A stretch of 64,000 nucleotides of DNA from Pseudomonas proteolytica (lineage in GTDB: Bacteria; Pseudomonadota; Gammaproteobacteria; Pseudomonadales; Pseudomonadaceae). The first letter of the stretch is position 1. Each line of letters starts with the position of its first letter. Position numbers and translations under genes: made by a program. The stretch covers positions 62,001 to 126,000 of the forward strand of contig NZ_VFEV01000017.1 of assembly GCF_007858275.1 (NCBI RefSeq), read 5' to 3'. The notes under the pieces were generated by a model, which made no database searches, was not told the origin of the DNA, and saw nothing but the letters and a program-made list of their open reading frames with translations. Shown one piece after another: positions 26,312 to 34,540 of this stretch.

Positions 26312-26671
26312 TCAATCGTCCTCATTAGGATCGCCAATATCGATGCGAACGTCGCCACGATACAAACCGAATCCGCTAGCACCTGTGCGCCACTCGGTCT
26401 CCTGCTCAACATCCCAATCGATATTGCGAGCCACCCCAGCTGCGGCCACGCCGAACACCAGCAGCAGAGCCAGCCAGAAAGCGGTGTAGAGCAGCACAGC
26501 CAGTACCGCGAGCTTGACACCCCAGATCAATACAGCCGCCGCTGGCGCAGGCACGCCCTGCGCAACCAGCCAGCCCGATACACGCCGTTCTCCGCGTACA
26601 TAAGCGCACCATCCGCGGCCGAACCAGCGGCCGAAGCGTTCTGCATTGCTGATGCGAGTCCTCGTGCTCAT
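26312..26671 (-). CDS. DUF3742 family protein
   Basis: A 119-residue protein with two adjacent membrane helices (about 45-85) and the start RISNAERFGRWFGRGWCAYVRGERR typical of DUF3742, an ICE family of unknown role encoded on the opposite strand next to traG. Three ATGs are clustered (26680, 26677, 26671); AGG lies eight bases from the last one, which I chose. Confidence 0.78.
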   Translation of the reverse strand: MSTRTRISNAERFGRWFGRGWCAYVRGERRVSGWLVAQGVPAPAAAVLIWGVKLAVLAVLLYTAFWLALLLVFGVAAAGVARNIDWDVEQETEWRTGASGFGLYRGDVRIDIGDPNEDD

Positions 26672-26700
26672 AGTCATCACCTGCTACGCGCCTTGAACAA

Positions 26701-27159
26701 TTACTCCAGTTTGCTCCAATCCTGCCGGCAGGCTGTCACCAATGCGCCCCAGTCGTCTGGCGGATTTCCACGGCCCAGCATCTTCTCAAACACCGCATAC
26801 GGATCGGACTTGCTCCCCGAGGATCGCAGCATTTGCTCATCGTTGACCCAAGCATAGACAATCACTTTGGCCCTCGAGTCGTAACGGAAAAACAGCCGAA
26901 ATCGTCTCCCAATCTTGGCCCGTCGCCAGTGGCGGTATTCCGGCCCCAGTGTGTTGCCTTGACGGTACTCATCGCACGCCGGCTCACCGGGAACGACTTC
27001 AAGCATCAGTTGGCTCAGAGCTCGGAACAGCTTGAAGTTGGCATTGGATGCAAATCCTATCGGGTCATTCTGCTCCGCGCGCTGCGCGGCGGCATACAGC
27101 TTCTGCAACTGCTCGATCACACAGTCATGGAAGAGTAGCGTCCATCCATGTCGCTGCAT
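26701..27159 (-). CDS. yhaV: YhaV-family ribonuclease toxin
   Basis: A 152-residue RelE-fold toxin recognised from the start RHGWTLLFHDCVIEQLQKLY, the central YRHWRRAKIGRRFRLFFRYD and the end DPYAVFEKMLGRGNPPDDW. YhaV cleaves ribosome-associated mRNA and is held in check by PrlF. It overlaps prlF by one base (TGATG), the usual arrangement. It is cargo between DUF3742 and the relaxase. Confidence 0.9.
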   Translation of the reverse strand: MQRHGWTLLFHDCVIEQLQKLYAAAQRAEQNDPIGFASNANFKLFRALSQLMLEVVPGEPACDEYRQGNTLGPEYRHWRRAKIGRRFRLFFRYDSRAKVIVYAWVNDEQMLRSSGSKSDPYAVFEKMLGRGNPPDDWGALVTACRQDWSKLE

Positions 27160-27479
27160 CAGAGCGCCACTTCGCCGTCAATATCGTTAGTCAAATTCAC
27201 GTCATGCCCAGCCTGCTTCAGCATGGCGTGAGCCAGTTCATCCGGCAATCCGCGAACATGCTGGCCAGCCTCGATATCGCGGGCCAGCAGACTCAGAAAC
27301 GCGCCGATGACCGGATCTTCGTGCTCGGCATTCGCACGGGTGACGACAATCTGCCCATCCTCGCCCAGGTCGAACGCTACCTTGCCGCCGGTATCGACGC
27401 CCAACGCCTGACGGATCGGCTTGGGCAGCGTGATCTGGCCCTTCGATGTGAGCGTGGCTAGTTCATGAATGGCTGCCAT
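27159..27479 (-). CDS. prlF: PrlF-family AbrB-type antitoxin
   Basis: A 106-residue antitoxin with an N-terminal AbrB/SpoVT swapped-hairpin domain (ATLTSKGQITLPKPIRQALG, residues about 8-27). It should bind YhaV and repress its own operon. The palindrome 27521-27534 upstream is a likely operator. Confidence 0.9.
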   Translation of the reverse strand: MAAIHELATLTSKGQITLPKPIRQALGVDTGGKVAFDLGEDGQIVVTRANAEHEDPVIGAFLSLLARDIEAGQHVRGLPDELAHAMLKQAGHDVNLTNDIDGEVAL

Positions 27480-27520
27480 GGCGTGGCGTGCTCCTCAGAT
27501 GACAGTTTTTCCAACGGTAA

Positions 27521-27534
27521 GGAATATTCCTTTC
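27521..27534. promoter_or_regulatory. Palindrome upstream of prlF-yhaV (candidate operator)
   Basis: AAGGAATATTCCTT is a perfect 14-base palindrome 41 bases upstream of the prlF start. AbrB-type antitoxins bind such symmetric AT-centred sites, so autoregulation here is plausible but not shown. Confidence 0.55.
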
Positions 27535-27650
27535 CTCGTCAAGACAGATTGGCGAGATCTTCAGACCCCGGTAGGCGGATCGCGCTTACCTCAAAAAAAG
27601 GACTGACCCCGTGCCGGATAGCTTGTAGAGCGACTCCCCGAGCCGAGCTA

Positions 27651-27750
27651 CATGTAAAGGCTTCGATAAAGGTCAAAGGGCTGGGAAGGGTCAATGGAAT
27701 GGGGGCAAGGGGAAAGGCTCTACCCGTAAAAGGAAAAGGCTCTCCCGTCC
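27651..27750. promoter_or_regulatory. Purine-rich repeat tract upstream of the relaxase gene
   Basis: A purine-rich tract with repeated AAAGG and GGGTCAA elements includes a direct repeat (AAAGGCTCTACCCG at 27713-27726 and AAAGGCTCTCCCG at 27735-27747). It lies directly upstream of the mobH start. Such a site could be part of the origin of transfer or a leader; the ORF across it lacks recognisable sequence. Confidence 0.35.
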
Positions 27751-27771
27751 ACCGCAACTTCAGGTGACATC

Positions 27772-29628
27772 ATGTTCGCGCTGTTCCAACGAAAACGCTC
27801 GGCGTCGGCACCGATGGCGCCCACGGAAGCGGCTGTAAAAGGTAAGGGGCTGACGCGGCCTGAGTCGGCCGCATCGTTGCTGGCCACCCCACGCCGGCAG
27901 AAGCTGCTGGAACACATCTGGCAACGTACTTCGCTCTCACGCAAGCAGTTCAGGTCCCTGTATCTCGCACCACTTGAACGCTACGCCGAGTTGGTCCAGC
28001 AATTCCCCGCCTCGGAAAGCCATCACCACGCCTATCCAGGCGGCATGCTCGATCACGGGCTGGAAATCGTCGCCTACGCGCTCAAGCTGCGGCAATCGCA
28101 CCTTCTTCCAGCAGGCACAACACCAGAGGACCAAGTAGCACAAGCCGAAGCCTGGACAGCCGCCATTGCCTACGCAGCGCTCCTGCACGATATTGGCAAG
28201 ATCGCAATCGACCTTCATGTGGAATATGCCGACGGCAACACATGGCACCCCTGGCACGGACCGTTGTTGCATCCGTACCGCTTCCGCTATCGCAAGGAGC
28301 GTGAGTACCGGCTGCACAGTGCTGCGACCGGACTACTCTACAACCGCCTGCTTGATGGTCACATCCTGGACTGGCTCAGCGACTATCCCGCTCTGTGGTC
28401 GTCGTTACTGTATGTGCTGGCAGGCCAATATGAACATGCCGGCGTGCTCGGTGAGCTCGTAACCCAGGCTGACCGAGCCTCTGTCGCTCAGGAGTTGGGG
28501 AGCGATCCGGCCAGGGTGATGGCGGCACCGAAACATGCACTGCAACGCAAACTGCTTGAAGGCCTGCGGTTCCTGCTCAAGGAGGAGCTGAGGTTGAACC
28601 AGCCACAGGCCTCGGACGGCTGGCTGACACAGGACGCCTTATGGCTCGTCAGCAAGACAGTCTCAGACAAGCTGCGCGCGCACCTGCTTTCGCAGGGCAT
28701 CGAAGGGATCCCGTCGAGTAACACCGCAGTATTCAACGTTCTGCAAGATCACGGCATGCTTCAGCCAACAGTTGATGACAAGGCCATCTGGAAGGCAGTC
28801 ATCACGAGTGAGGGTGGTTGGTCGCATACATTCACCTTGCTGCGGCTGGCCCCTGCCCTGATCTGGGAAAGCGCAGAGCGGCCCCCGCCGTTTAGCGGCA
28901 CCGTGAAGGTGGTACAGAAAGAAGCTGTTTCAGCAACGGCCGGCCGCAGCACATCGCCCAGTGGCGAAGCCGCTGCGATGACGGTGAACGGAAGGCCTTC
29001 ATCCGCACCAGTGATACCAGCCGCAACCGCGGCCTCTGCGGATGGACTGGATGACCTACTGGAGTTGTTCACCTCGCCGGATAACGCCCACATTCGACCT
29101 TCACCACCGGGCAACAACGAACCCAAACAAGCGCTAGTTCAACAAGAATCCGATGCGCCTGCTACGTCACCGGCATCTGCCTCACAGGAACGAGGCTCAC
29201 GACCACCGCCGTCAGGCGAGCATTTCATGGTCTGGCTGCGTCAGCACATTGATAGCCGCAAACTGATCATCAATGACGCGAAGGCTCTGGTGCATACCGT
29301 GGCCGATACCGTGTACCTGGTGAGTCCTGGGCTGTTTCAACGTTACGCACAGGAACACCCACAGTCAGCCGTCTTCGCCAAAGAAGATAAGGTGACAGAC
29401 TGGCAGTGGGTGCAAAAGCGCTTCGAGAAGCTGGACTTGCACCGAAAGCAGGAGAACGGCCTGAACATCTGGACCTGTGAAGTCACCGGACCGCGCAAAT
29501 CACGCAGGCTGCATGGCTATTTGCTGAATGACCCTCTTCGGTTGTTCAATGACGTTCCTATGAATAACCCCTACCTCACAGTATTGCCGACGATAAATTC
29601 TGCAGCGCAGCAAATGGGATCAATATAA
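27772..29628 (+). CDS. traI: MobH-family relaxase (TraI_2)
   Basis: A 618-residue relaxase of the MobH class, which nicks oriT with an HD-like metal site instead of a Tyr-HUH fold. The hallmark is HHHAYPGGMLDHGLE (about residues 84-98) followed by AALLHDIGKIAID (about 135-147). A Pro/Ser/Thr-rich linker (380-470) leads to the C-terminal DUF1528-type domain (HFMVWLRQHIDSRKLIINDA). The length matches the family. An ATG at 27772 preceded by CAGGTGACATC is used. In most related ICEs the integrase follows soon after; here the next intact cluster is a siderophore operon. Confidence 0.93.
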   Translation: MFALFQRKRSASAPMAPTEAAVKGKGLTRPESAASLLATPRRQKLLEHIWQRTSLSRKQFRSLYLAPLERYAELVQQFPASESHHHAYPGGMLDHGLEIVAYALKLRQSHLLPAGTTPEDQVAQAEAWTAAIAYAALLHDIGKIAIDLHVEYADGNTWHPWHGPLLHPYRFRYRKEREYRLHSAATGLLYNRLLDGHILDWLSDYPALWSSLLYVLAGQYEHAGVLGELVTQADRASVAQELGSDPARVMAAPKHALQRKLLEGLRFLLKEELRLNQPQASDGWLTQDALWLVSKTVSDKLRAHLLSQGIEGIPSSNTAVFNVLQDHGMLQPTVDDKAIWKAVITSEGGWSHTFTLLRLAPALIWESAERPPPFSGTVKVVQKEAVSATAGRSTSPSGEAAAMTVNGRPSSAPVIPAATAASADGLDDLLELFTSPDNAHIRPSPPGNNEPKQALVQQESDAPATSPASASQERGSRPPPSGEHFMVWLRQHIDSRKLIINDAKALVHTVADTVYLVSPGLFQRYAQEHPQSAVFAKEDKVTDWQWVQKRFEKLDLHRKQENGLNIWTCEVTGPRKSRRLHGYLLNDPLRLFNDVPMNNPYLTVLPTINSAAQQMGSI

Positions 29629-29764
29629 AAGGTTGGTGTTGCAGCCGATGCACTTTTGACCCAGGTACCGGAATTTAATTGACCCTGTTTCGAACGCCGA
29701 ACACGTTGTTGCATTTCGCTTTTCAGACTGCTGGACTGGGGTCAGCATAGCGTCGGCACCCGGG

Positions 29765-30010
29765 TCAATAGTGCGGCGGCGGCAACAGCTTGACTTCAGC
29801 TGGAAAGGGCATCCCAGGTAACGATGTGTAAGCAGCAGGGGAAAAAAGTCTCAGGCTGTCGTAGTAATTGCGCCAGTTTCCACCTGGCTGGCTCTCGGCA
29901 TCCAGGATTAGAAACCTGAGGTTCTGCTGCCGCAGATGCCAACCGCACGCGAGCCCAGCTTGGCCCGCACCAATAACGATGACATCCGTGGGCTCATTAA
30001 TTATGTTCAT
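29765..30010 (-). pseudogene. Flavin-containing monooxygenase, N-terminal fragment
   Basis: 81 residues with a FAD-binding Rossmann start VIVIGAGQAGLACGWHLR and the conserved GGNWRNYYDSLRLFSPA. The reading stops after LLPPPHY, about a quarter of the usual 350-400 residues. The 3' part is missing at 29765, next to the end of the ICE module, so this is a truncation scar. Homologues are NAD(P)-dependent flavoprotein monooxygenases, some in arsenic operons, but context here is too broken to say. Confidence 0.75.
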
Positions 30011-30048
30011 GTATGCGCACTCATGCATATATTGAAATGATAAAAAAA

Positions 30049-30300
30049 CTACTCAGATACACCGGGGCAGCAAAACGGAGCCAGACTCTTCATGTGCTGA
30101 AGCATGGCTTCGAGCCGTGTCACCACTGCCGGTCCATCCACCTCGTAGAACATCTGCCTGCTACAAAACTCAGAAATCGCCCCAGCCCCCTCATATGCCA
30201 TCGGGTGAGTCGTGGCGGGAATCCGGGGCGAATCAGTGAACAGCATTACACCAAGAACGGGATTTTTATGAGGACCATCACGAATATCACGAATCGGCGA
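30049..30300 (-). pseudogene. Unidentified gene remnant upstream of the monooxygenase fragment
   Basis: An open frame bounded by stops encodes a plausible C-terminal segment (for example GAGAISEFCSRQMFYEVDG) and ends 38 bases before the monooxygenase start on the same strand. It has no proper start: the frame opens right after a TAG near the Fur-box promoter. It probably formed an operon with the monooxygenase before the siderophore cluster or the ICE disrupted both. I do not recognise the family. Confidence 0.4.
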
Positions 30301-30322
30301 CTAAAAATGTTTACTTATGATT

Positions 30323-30341
30323 GTGAATGATTATTATTAAC
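30323..30341. promoter_or_regulatory. Fur box of the siderophore operon
   Basis: The 19 bases match the palindromic Fur consensus at 15 of 19 positions by hand alignment on the minus strand (core AATAATAATCATT). It lies 28 bases upstream of the first operon gene at 30370. It predicts repression by Fe-Fur and expression under iron limitation. Confidence 0.75.
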
Positions 30342-30369
30342 GCGCATCCACCCTGAAGGATATGCGTCA

Positions 30370-31134
30370 ATGATACGAACCTCTCCGGTGTTTTCCCGGT
30401 TACAAGCAGGGAACAACGTCTACGGCTTGCTCAATTCTCTACCTTCACCGATGCTCTGCGAAATGCTCGCGTTTGCGGGCTACGATTTCGTTATTCTCGA
30501 TCTTGAGCACTTACTGCGCTCCGAAGAAGACATCATGCATTGTGTCCGCGCATGTGAGGCCGCTGGCATTTCGCCTTGGCTGCGCATACCTCAAGTGGAC
30601 GAAAAACTGATCGGTCGGGCACTGGATGCCGGCATCGAAGCCATTGTCCTTTCACGCACCGAAAGTGCTGCGCAAGTTCAGCGCGCCATTGAAGCGGCGT
30701 TCTTTCCCCCCTTAGGGAAACGCGGAATAACCGGCGGACGCATTACCGGTTTCGGTCGCCTGCCATTACCCGAATACATCGATCTGGCCAATCGTCAGAC
30801 CCCTATTATTCCCATGATCGAAAGCCGCGCCGGGGTCGACGCTCTCGGCGAGATTCTGCAACTGCCGGGCGTCGGCATGATTCTGGAAGGCGCACTGGAT
30901 CTGTCGCTCGATCTCGGTCTAGGCCCCGACCCGCTCAATTCCCAAGTCTGGCAAACGCTGCAATACATGGCTGATGCCTGCCTCAGCGCCGCAATACCAT
31001 TCTGCGCTAACCCCCGCACTGCTGAACAGAACACGCTGTGGCGCGCTCGCGGGGTCCAAAGCTTTCTGGGCGGTGAAGACCGGGGCTTGCTGCATAACGC
31101 ATTGAAAGCCCGCCTGCATTCTCTCCAACAGTAA
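30370..31134 (+). CDS. HpcH/HpaI-aldolase-fold enzyme, possible citrate synthase of siderophore synthesis
   Basis: A 254-residue TIM-barrel protein of the HpcH/HpaI aldolase/citrate-lyase family. FVILDLEHLLRSEEDI is near residues 41-56, a Pro-Leu-Gly-Lys-Arg-Gly active-site loop near 115, and IIPMIESRAGVDAL near 142. In Staphylococcus the homologue SbnG makes citrate for staphyloferrin B, and related genes occur in achromobactin and vibrioferrin-type loci. Here it opens the Fur-controlled operon, so supplying citrate or a related C-donor is likely but inferred. GAAGGA precedes the ATG. Confidence 0.75.
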   Translation: MIRTSPVFSRLQAGNNVYGLLNSLPSPMLCEMLAFAGYDFVILDLEHLLRSEEDIMHCVRACEAAGISPWLRIPQVDEKLIGRALDAGIEAIVLSRTESAAQVQRAIEAAFFPPLGKRGITGGRITGFGRLPLPEYIDLANRQTPIIPMIESRAGVDALGEILQLPGVGMILEGALDLSLDLGLGPDPLNSQVWQTLQYMADACLSAAIPFCANPRTAEQNTLWRARGVQSFLGGEDRGLLHNALKARLHSLQQ

Positions 31135-31155
31135 AAATGAGCCAACGTAGTCCAC

Positions 31156-33264
31156 ATGAAAACAACAACAAACTCCCTACATTTTTCACTCAGTCTTATC
31201 ACTTTGGGCATCTGTCACGGTGCCATGGCCGCCGATCAACCCGTCGATTTGTCCACCAGACCTGCCAGTAACATGGAACTGGCACCCATGATGATTCAGG
31301 GTGACGTTCTCGGGACGGCCAGCGATCAGGAGGTGCGTACCTATGCCGGCAGTCGCAGCGTTGTCGACTCCAGCGAACTGAAAAAAGCCAGCGTCCGCGG
31401 TGTGGACGACGCGCTGCAACGGGTACCGGGCATCAAGATCTTTGACGAAACCGGCACCGGCGCCTTGCCACAGATATCGGTACGCGGGCTGTACGAGAGT
31501 CGTAGCGGCCGGATTCAAGCGTTGTCGGATGGCATTCCACTAGCACTGGCGCCGTACGGCCAGACGGGTCTTTCGCTGTTTCCAGTGACCATGGCCACTG
31601 TAGACCGTATTGATGTCGTGCGTGGGGGCGCAGCGGTGCAATACGGTCCGAACAACGTTGGCGGGGTGATCAACTTCATCAGCAAGCCGATTCCGCGCGA
31701 GTGGGAAACCACTCTGCAGGAGAAGTTGACGTTCAACGCTGGCGGGCGCCAGTTGTGGGACAACTATGTGGGCACCGGCGGCTACCTGACCGACAACTTC
31801 GGCCTGCAACTGGACCTCAATACCCTGGGTGGCGAATACGGGCGCGAGCACTCCGACACCGATGTGCAGAACTACCGTCTGCGCGGCCTGTGGAACATCG
31901 ACGACGATCGCGATCTGAGCTTCGGTATCCAGCACTACAAGGCCGATATGGACCTGGCCGGAGCACTCAGCGTGCGGGATTACAAGGATGATCCACGGCA
32001 ATCGACGCGTCCGCTGGACCGCTTCGAGGGCGACACCAATCGCGTGTGGGGCACCTACACCCAGCGCCTGGGCGCCATGGGGCCGTTCGACTCAGTAGAA
32101 TATAGCTGGACCAACTTCGCCCACGACAGCTACCGCAACTTCGTGCTCGGCCTGCCGTTCACTCCGGACGGTACGGCGGTGACCAAACAGGACGGCCCAC
32201 GCGACTTTAAAGTCTGGGGCACGGAGCCGCGCATCAGTGCCACCATCGATGGTGACACGGTTGGCCAGACCTGGTTGCTGGGCGCCCGTTATGTCAGCGA
32301 AGACATCGACTACAAGGTCAACCGCCAGCGCGTCGCTACCGGCGTGACGACGCCGTTCCGGGACTGGAAGTTCGATGACGACGCCCGCGCGTTCTACCTC
32401 AGCAACGCCATCAGTCTGCTCGATCATCGCCTGACCATCACCCCCGGCGTGCGCTACGAAAACGCCCGCATGGATTACGCAGACGGCATCACCGGGTTCT
32501 CGCGCGAGAACAAATCCGAAGAATGGCTGCCGGGCCTAACGGTGGGTTACCAGGCGACCGACGCCTGGTTTGTCTACGCCAACGCCCAAAAGTCCCTGCG
32601 TCCACCGCAAGTCACGCAGATCGTCAAGGAAGGCGATGTCGGCGCCGAATTGGCGTGGAACTACGAGACCGGCGTGCGCTATACGCCGTGGGACGGCCTG
32701 CGCGTCGACTTAAATCTGTACCGCATCGATTTCGACGATCAGATCATCTACAACGCCAGAACCGACCGTTTCGACAACCTTGGCAGCACGCGTCATCAGG
32801 GTTTCGAGAGCGAAATTTTCTGGACGCCGCAAGCCATGCCTGATCTGGACCTGCACGCCAGCTATGCCTACCTCGACGCCAAGCAACGCAACGGCACATT
32901 CAAAGACAACGAGGTGCCGTACGCTTCGCGCAATCAGTTCACGATAGACGGCCGTTACCGTTTTGCCGAGCACTGGACCTACAACCTCGACGGTCTGTAC
33001 ATCAGCAGCGCTTACACCGATGCCGCTAACTCAAGCGATGAAAATGCCACTGCCAGCGTGGGCAAACTGCCTGCTTACTGGGTCTGGAACACCGCCATTG
33101 AGCGTGAGTTCGAGCTGGCAGACAAAAGCGTCCTGACCGCGTCCGCGGGCATCAGCAACCTGTTCAACCGCGAGTACTACTTCCGCGGTATCGACACCAG
33201 CCCGTGGGGTCGTCAACCCGCGCCAGAGCGCTCGCTCACCCTAGGCGTCAACTACCGCTTCTAA
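31156..33264 (+). CDS. TonB-dependent siderophore receptor (vibrioferrin/ferric citrate type)
   Basis: A 702-residue outer-membrane receptor. It has a signal peptide (cut after GAMA), a plug domain (residues about 60-170, with DDALQRVPGIKIFDETG and YGPNNVGGVINFISKP), a 22-strand-type barrel, and a C-terminal LTLGVNYRF ending in Phe. It resembles FecA/PvuA-like receptors for citrate-based siderophores. It starts 21 bases after the aldolase gene and precedes the pvs-like biosynthetic genes, as the receptor of the same compound would. No TonB box or N-terminal signalling domain of the FecA type is obvious. Confidence 0.85.
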   Translation: MKTTTNSLHFSLSLITLGICHGAMAADQPVDLSTRPASNMELAPMMIQGDVLGTASDQEVRTYAGSRSVVDSSELKKASVRGVDDALQRVPGIKIFDETGTGALPQISVRGLYESRSGRIQALSDGIPLALAPYGQTGLSLFPVTMATVDRIDVVRGGAAVQYGPNNVGGVINFISKPIPREWETTLQEKLTFNAGGRQLWDNYVGTGGYLTDNFGLQLDLNTLGGEYGREHSDTDVQNYRLRGLWNIDDDRDLSFGIQHYKADMDLAGALSVRDYKDDPRQSTRPLDRFEGDTNRVWGTYTQRLGAMGPFDSVEYSWTNFAHDSYRNFVLGLPFTPDGTAVTKQDGPRDFKVWGTEPRISATIDGDTVGQTWLLGARYVSEDIDYKVNRQRVATGVTTPFRDWKFDDDARAFYLSNAISLLDHRLTITPGVRYENARMDYADGITGFSRENKSEEWLPGLTVGYQATDAWFVYANAQKSLRPPQVTQIVKEGDVGAELAWNYETGVRYTPWDGLRVDLNLYRIDFDDQIIYNARTDRFDNLGSTRHQGFESEIFWTPQAMPDLDLHASYAYLDAKQRNGTFKDNEVPYASRNQFTIDGRYRFAEHWTYNLDGLYISSAYTDAANSSDENATASVGKLPAYWVWNTAIEREFELADKSVLTASAGISNLFNREYYFRGIDTSPWGRQPAPERSLTLGVNYRF

Positions 33265-33340
33265 AACCGCGCACTTGCGCACTTGTAAACCAGTTGCCCG
33301 ATCCTCCGGGACGGGCAACTGCTGCCCTCAGGAAACTGCC

Positions 33341-34540
33341 ATGCAACGTCCATTCGTCATCCTTGCCCACGTCGCCCACCCTGCCATTCTCGAGGGCTTC
33401 TTGCCTGCCGCCCATACACGCGGGTTGCCGATCGTGGTCATCACCGACCACGCTCAGGAGCACCGGCGCCTGCTCGCCACCTCGCACATTTCGCCGCTAG
33501 AGCTGCATGTTATCGAATGTGATGTGTTCAATCCGCTAGCAGTCATAGAGGCACTCAACAGTCAGGACTTGCAGCCCATCGCCGTATTTTCCAACAGCGA
33601 TCACCTGCAGACCGCGACAGCGATGGTGGCCGAGGCATTCGAATGCCCAGGCAAGGACTGGCGGCTGTGCTATGCGGCGAAGAACAAGGCGGCCATGCGC
33701 GAGCGCATGCAACGTCTAGGTCTGCCTGGCCCATGGTTCCAGGTGCTCACATCGAATGCCACATTACCGACCGCTGCGCCGTGGCCGGTGGTCGCCAAGC
33801 CTCGTGAAGGCGTCGCCAGCCTGGACGTCAGACTGTGTCAAAACGCCGCCGAGCTCAGCGCTTACTGCGAGCAGTTCTGGCAGCAGCAACCGGACCGGGC
33901 GCTGTTGCTGGAGGCGTACATGGAAGGTCCGTTGTTCACCCTCGAAACCCTGGGCGACGGGCGCAATCTGCAAGCCATCGGTGGCTTCGATGTCACCCTT
34001 TCACCACCGCCGCATTTTGTAGAACTCGCCGCGCGCTGGAATGGACAACTCAGCCGCGCTCATCGTGCCGCCGCGATGGCTCAAGTAGCAGCGTTCGGAG
34101 TCAATTTCGGTGTCTGCCACAGCGAATTCATTCTGACCGCTCAAGGCCCGGTGCTGGTTGAGATCAACTATCGCAGCATCGGCGATGGTCGCGAGTTCCT
34201 GCTTGATCGGCTGCTGCCACAGGGTTGGTTCGACCGCATCGTCGCTTTGCATTTGGGAGACAACCTGATCGACGCGCAACCGGCGCAAGCCGAAGCAACC
34301 GTTCATTACCTTGTTGCCGATCGCGCGGGGCGTCTGGATCAGGCCAGCGCCAGCTTCAACGTCGAACGTGAAGGCCATTGGTGCGATTACCGTGCACTGC
34401 ACAATACCGGCGACACCGTGACCATCAGCCATTCCAACAAGGACTACGTCGGCGTACTGAGACTGATCGCGCCGGATGACGTGAGCCTCGAAGCGCAACT
34501 GAATTCGACCCTGAACGACCTGAAGTGGGTGGTGGCATGA
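33341..34540 (+). CDS. pvsA: ATP-grasp ligase, PvsA-like
   Basis: A 399-residue ATP-grasp enzyme with the ATP-binding Lys in PWPVVAKPREGVASLDV, the LLLEAYMEGPLFTLETLG loop and the metal-binding LVEINYRSIGDG. In vibrioferrin synthesis PvsA is an ATP-grasp ligase that joins an amino acid to the growing siderophore. The start at 33341 follows CAGGAAACTGCC. The stop overlaps the next start (ATGA). Gene order with the following four genes equals pvsABCDE. Confidence 0.82.
   Translation: MQRPFVILAHVAHPAILEGFLPAAHTRGLPIVVITDHAQEHRRLLATSHISPLELHVIECDVFNPLAVIEALNSQDLQPIAVFSNSDHLQTATAMVAEAFECPGKDWRLCYAAKNKAAMRERMQRLGLPGPWFQVLTSNATLPTAAPWPVVAKPREGVASLDVRLCQNAAELSAYCEQFWQQQPDRALLLEAYMEGPLFTLETLGDGRNLQAIGGFDVTLSPPPHFVELAARWNGQLSRAHRAAAMAQVAAFGVNFGVCHSEFILTAQGPVLVEINYRSIGDGREFLLDRLLPQGWFDRIVALHLGDNLIDAQPAQAEATVHYLVADRAGRLDQASASFNVEREGHWCDYRALHNTGDTVTISHSNKDYVGVLRLIAPDDVSLEAQLNSTLNDLKWVVA

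Larger units (their letters stand above)
1..29628. mobile_element. GI-type ICE, transfer half (PFGI-1/pKLC102-like)
   Basis: A continuous set of conjugation genes in the order known for ICEs of the PFGI-1/pKLC102/ICEclc class runs from the left edge to the MobH relaxase. It includes a T4SS coupling protein, a VirB4-like ATPase, a TraU-like protein, TraG-N, a RAQPRD protein and PilL. The genes are tightly packed with ATGA or GTGA overlaps. Two toxin-antitoxin pairs sit as cargo between the blocks. The left part of the element (replication/partition and remaining front genes) lies outside the window. No integrase, att repeat or tRNA target is seen after the relaxase, so the right end cannot be fixed; 29628 is only the last recognisable ICE gene. 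Confidence 0.9.

Noticed and set aside
27465..27767. A 100-codon plus-strand frame upstream of the relaxase
   Set aside because: Its product is low complexity (Lys/Gly-rich) because it reads through the purine-rich repeats; more likely a non-coding site.
30049..30300. Calling the startless ORF an arsenic-resistance gene because of the neighbouring monooxygenase
   Set aside because: No arsenic-family motif is visible in the fragment and the context is broken.
31156..33264. Assigning the receptor specifically as PvuA or PsuA
   Set aside because: Both are TonB receptors of the vibrioferrin locus and sequence reading alone cannot tell which, or exclude a FecA-like receptor for ferric citrate.
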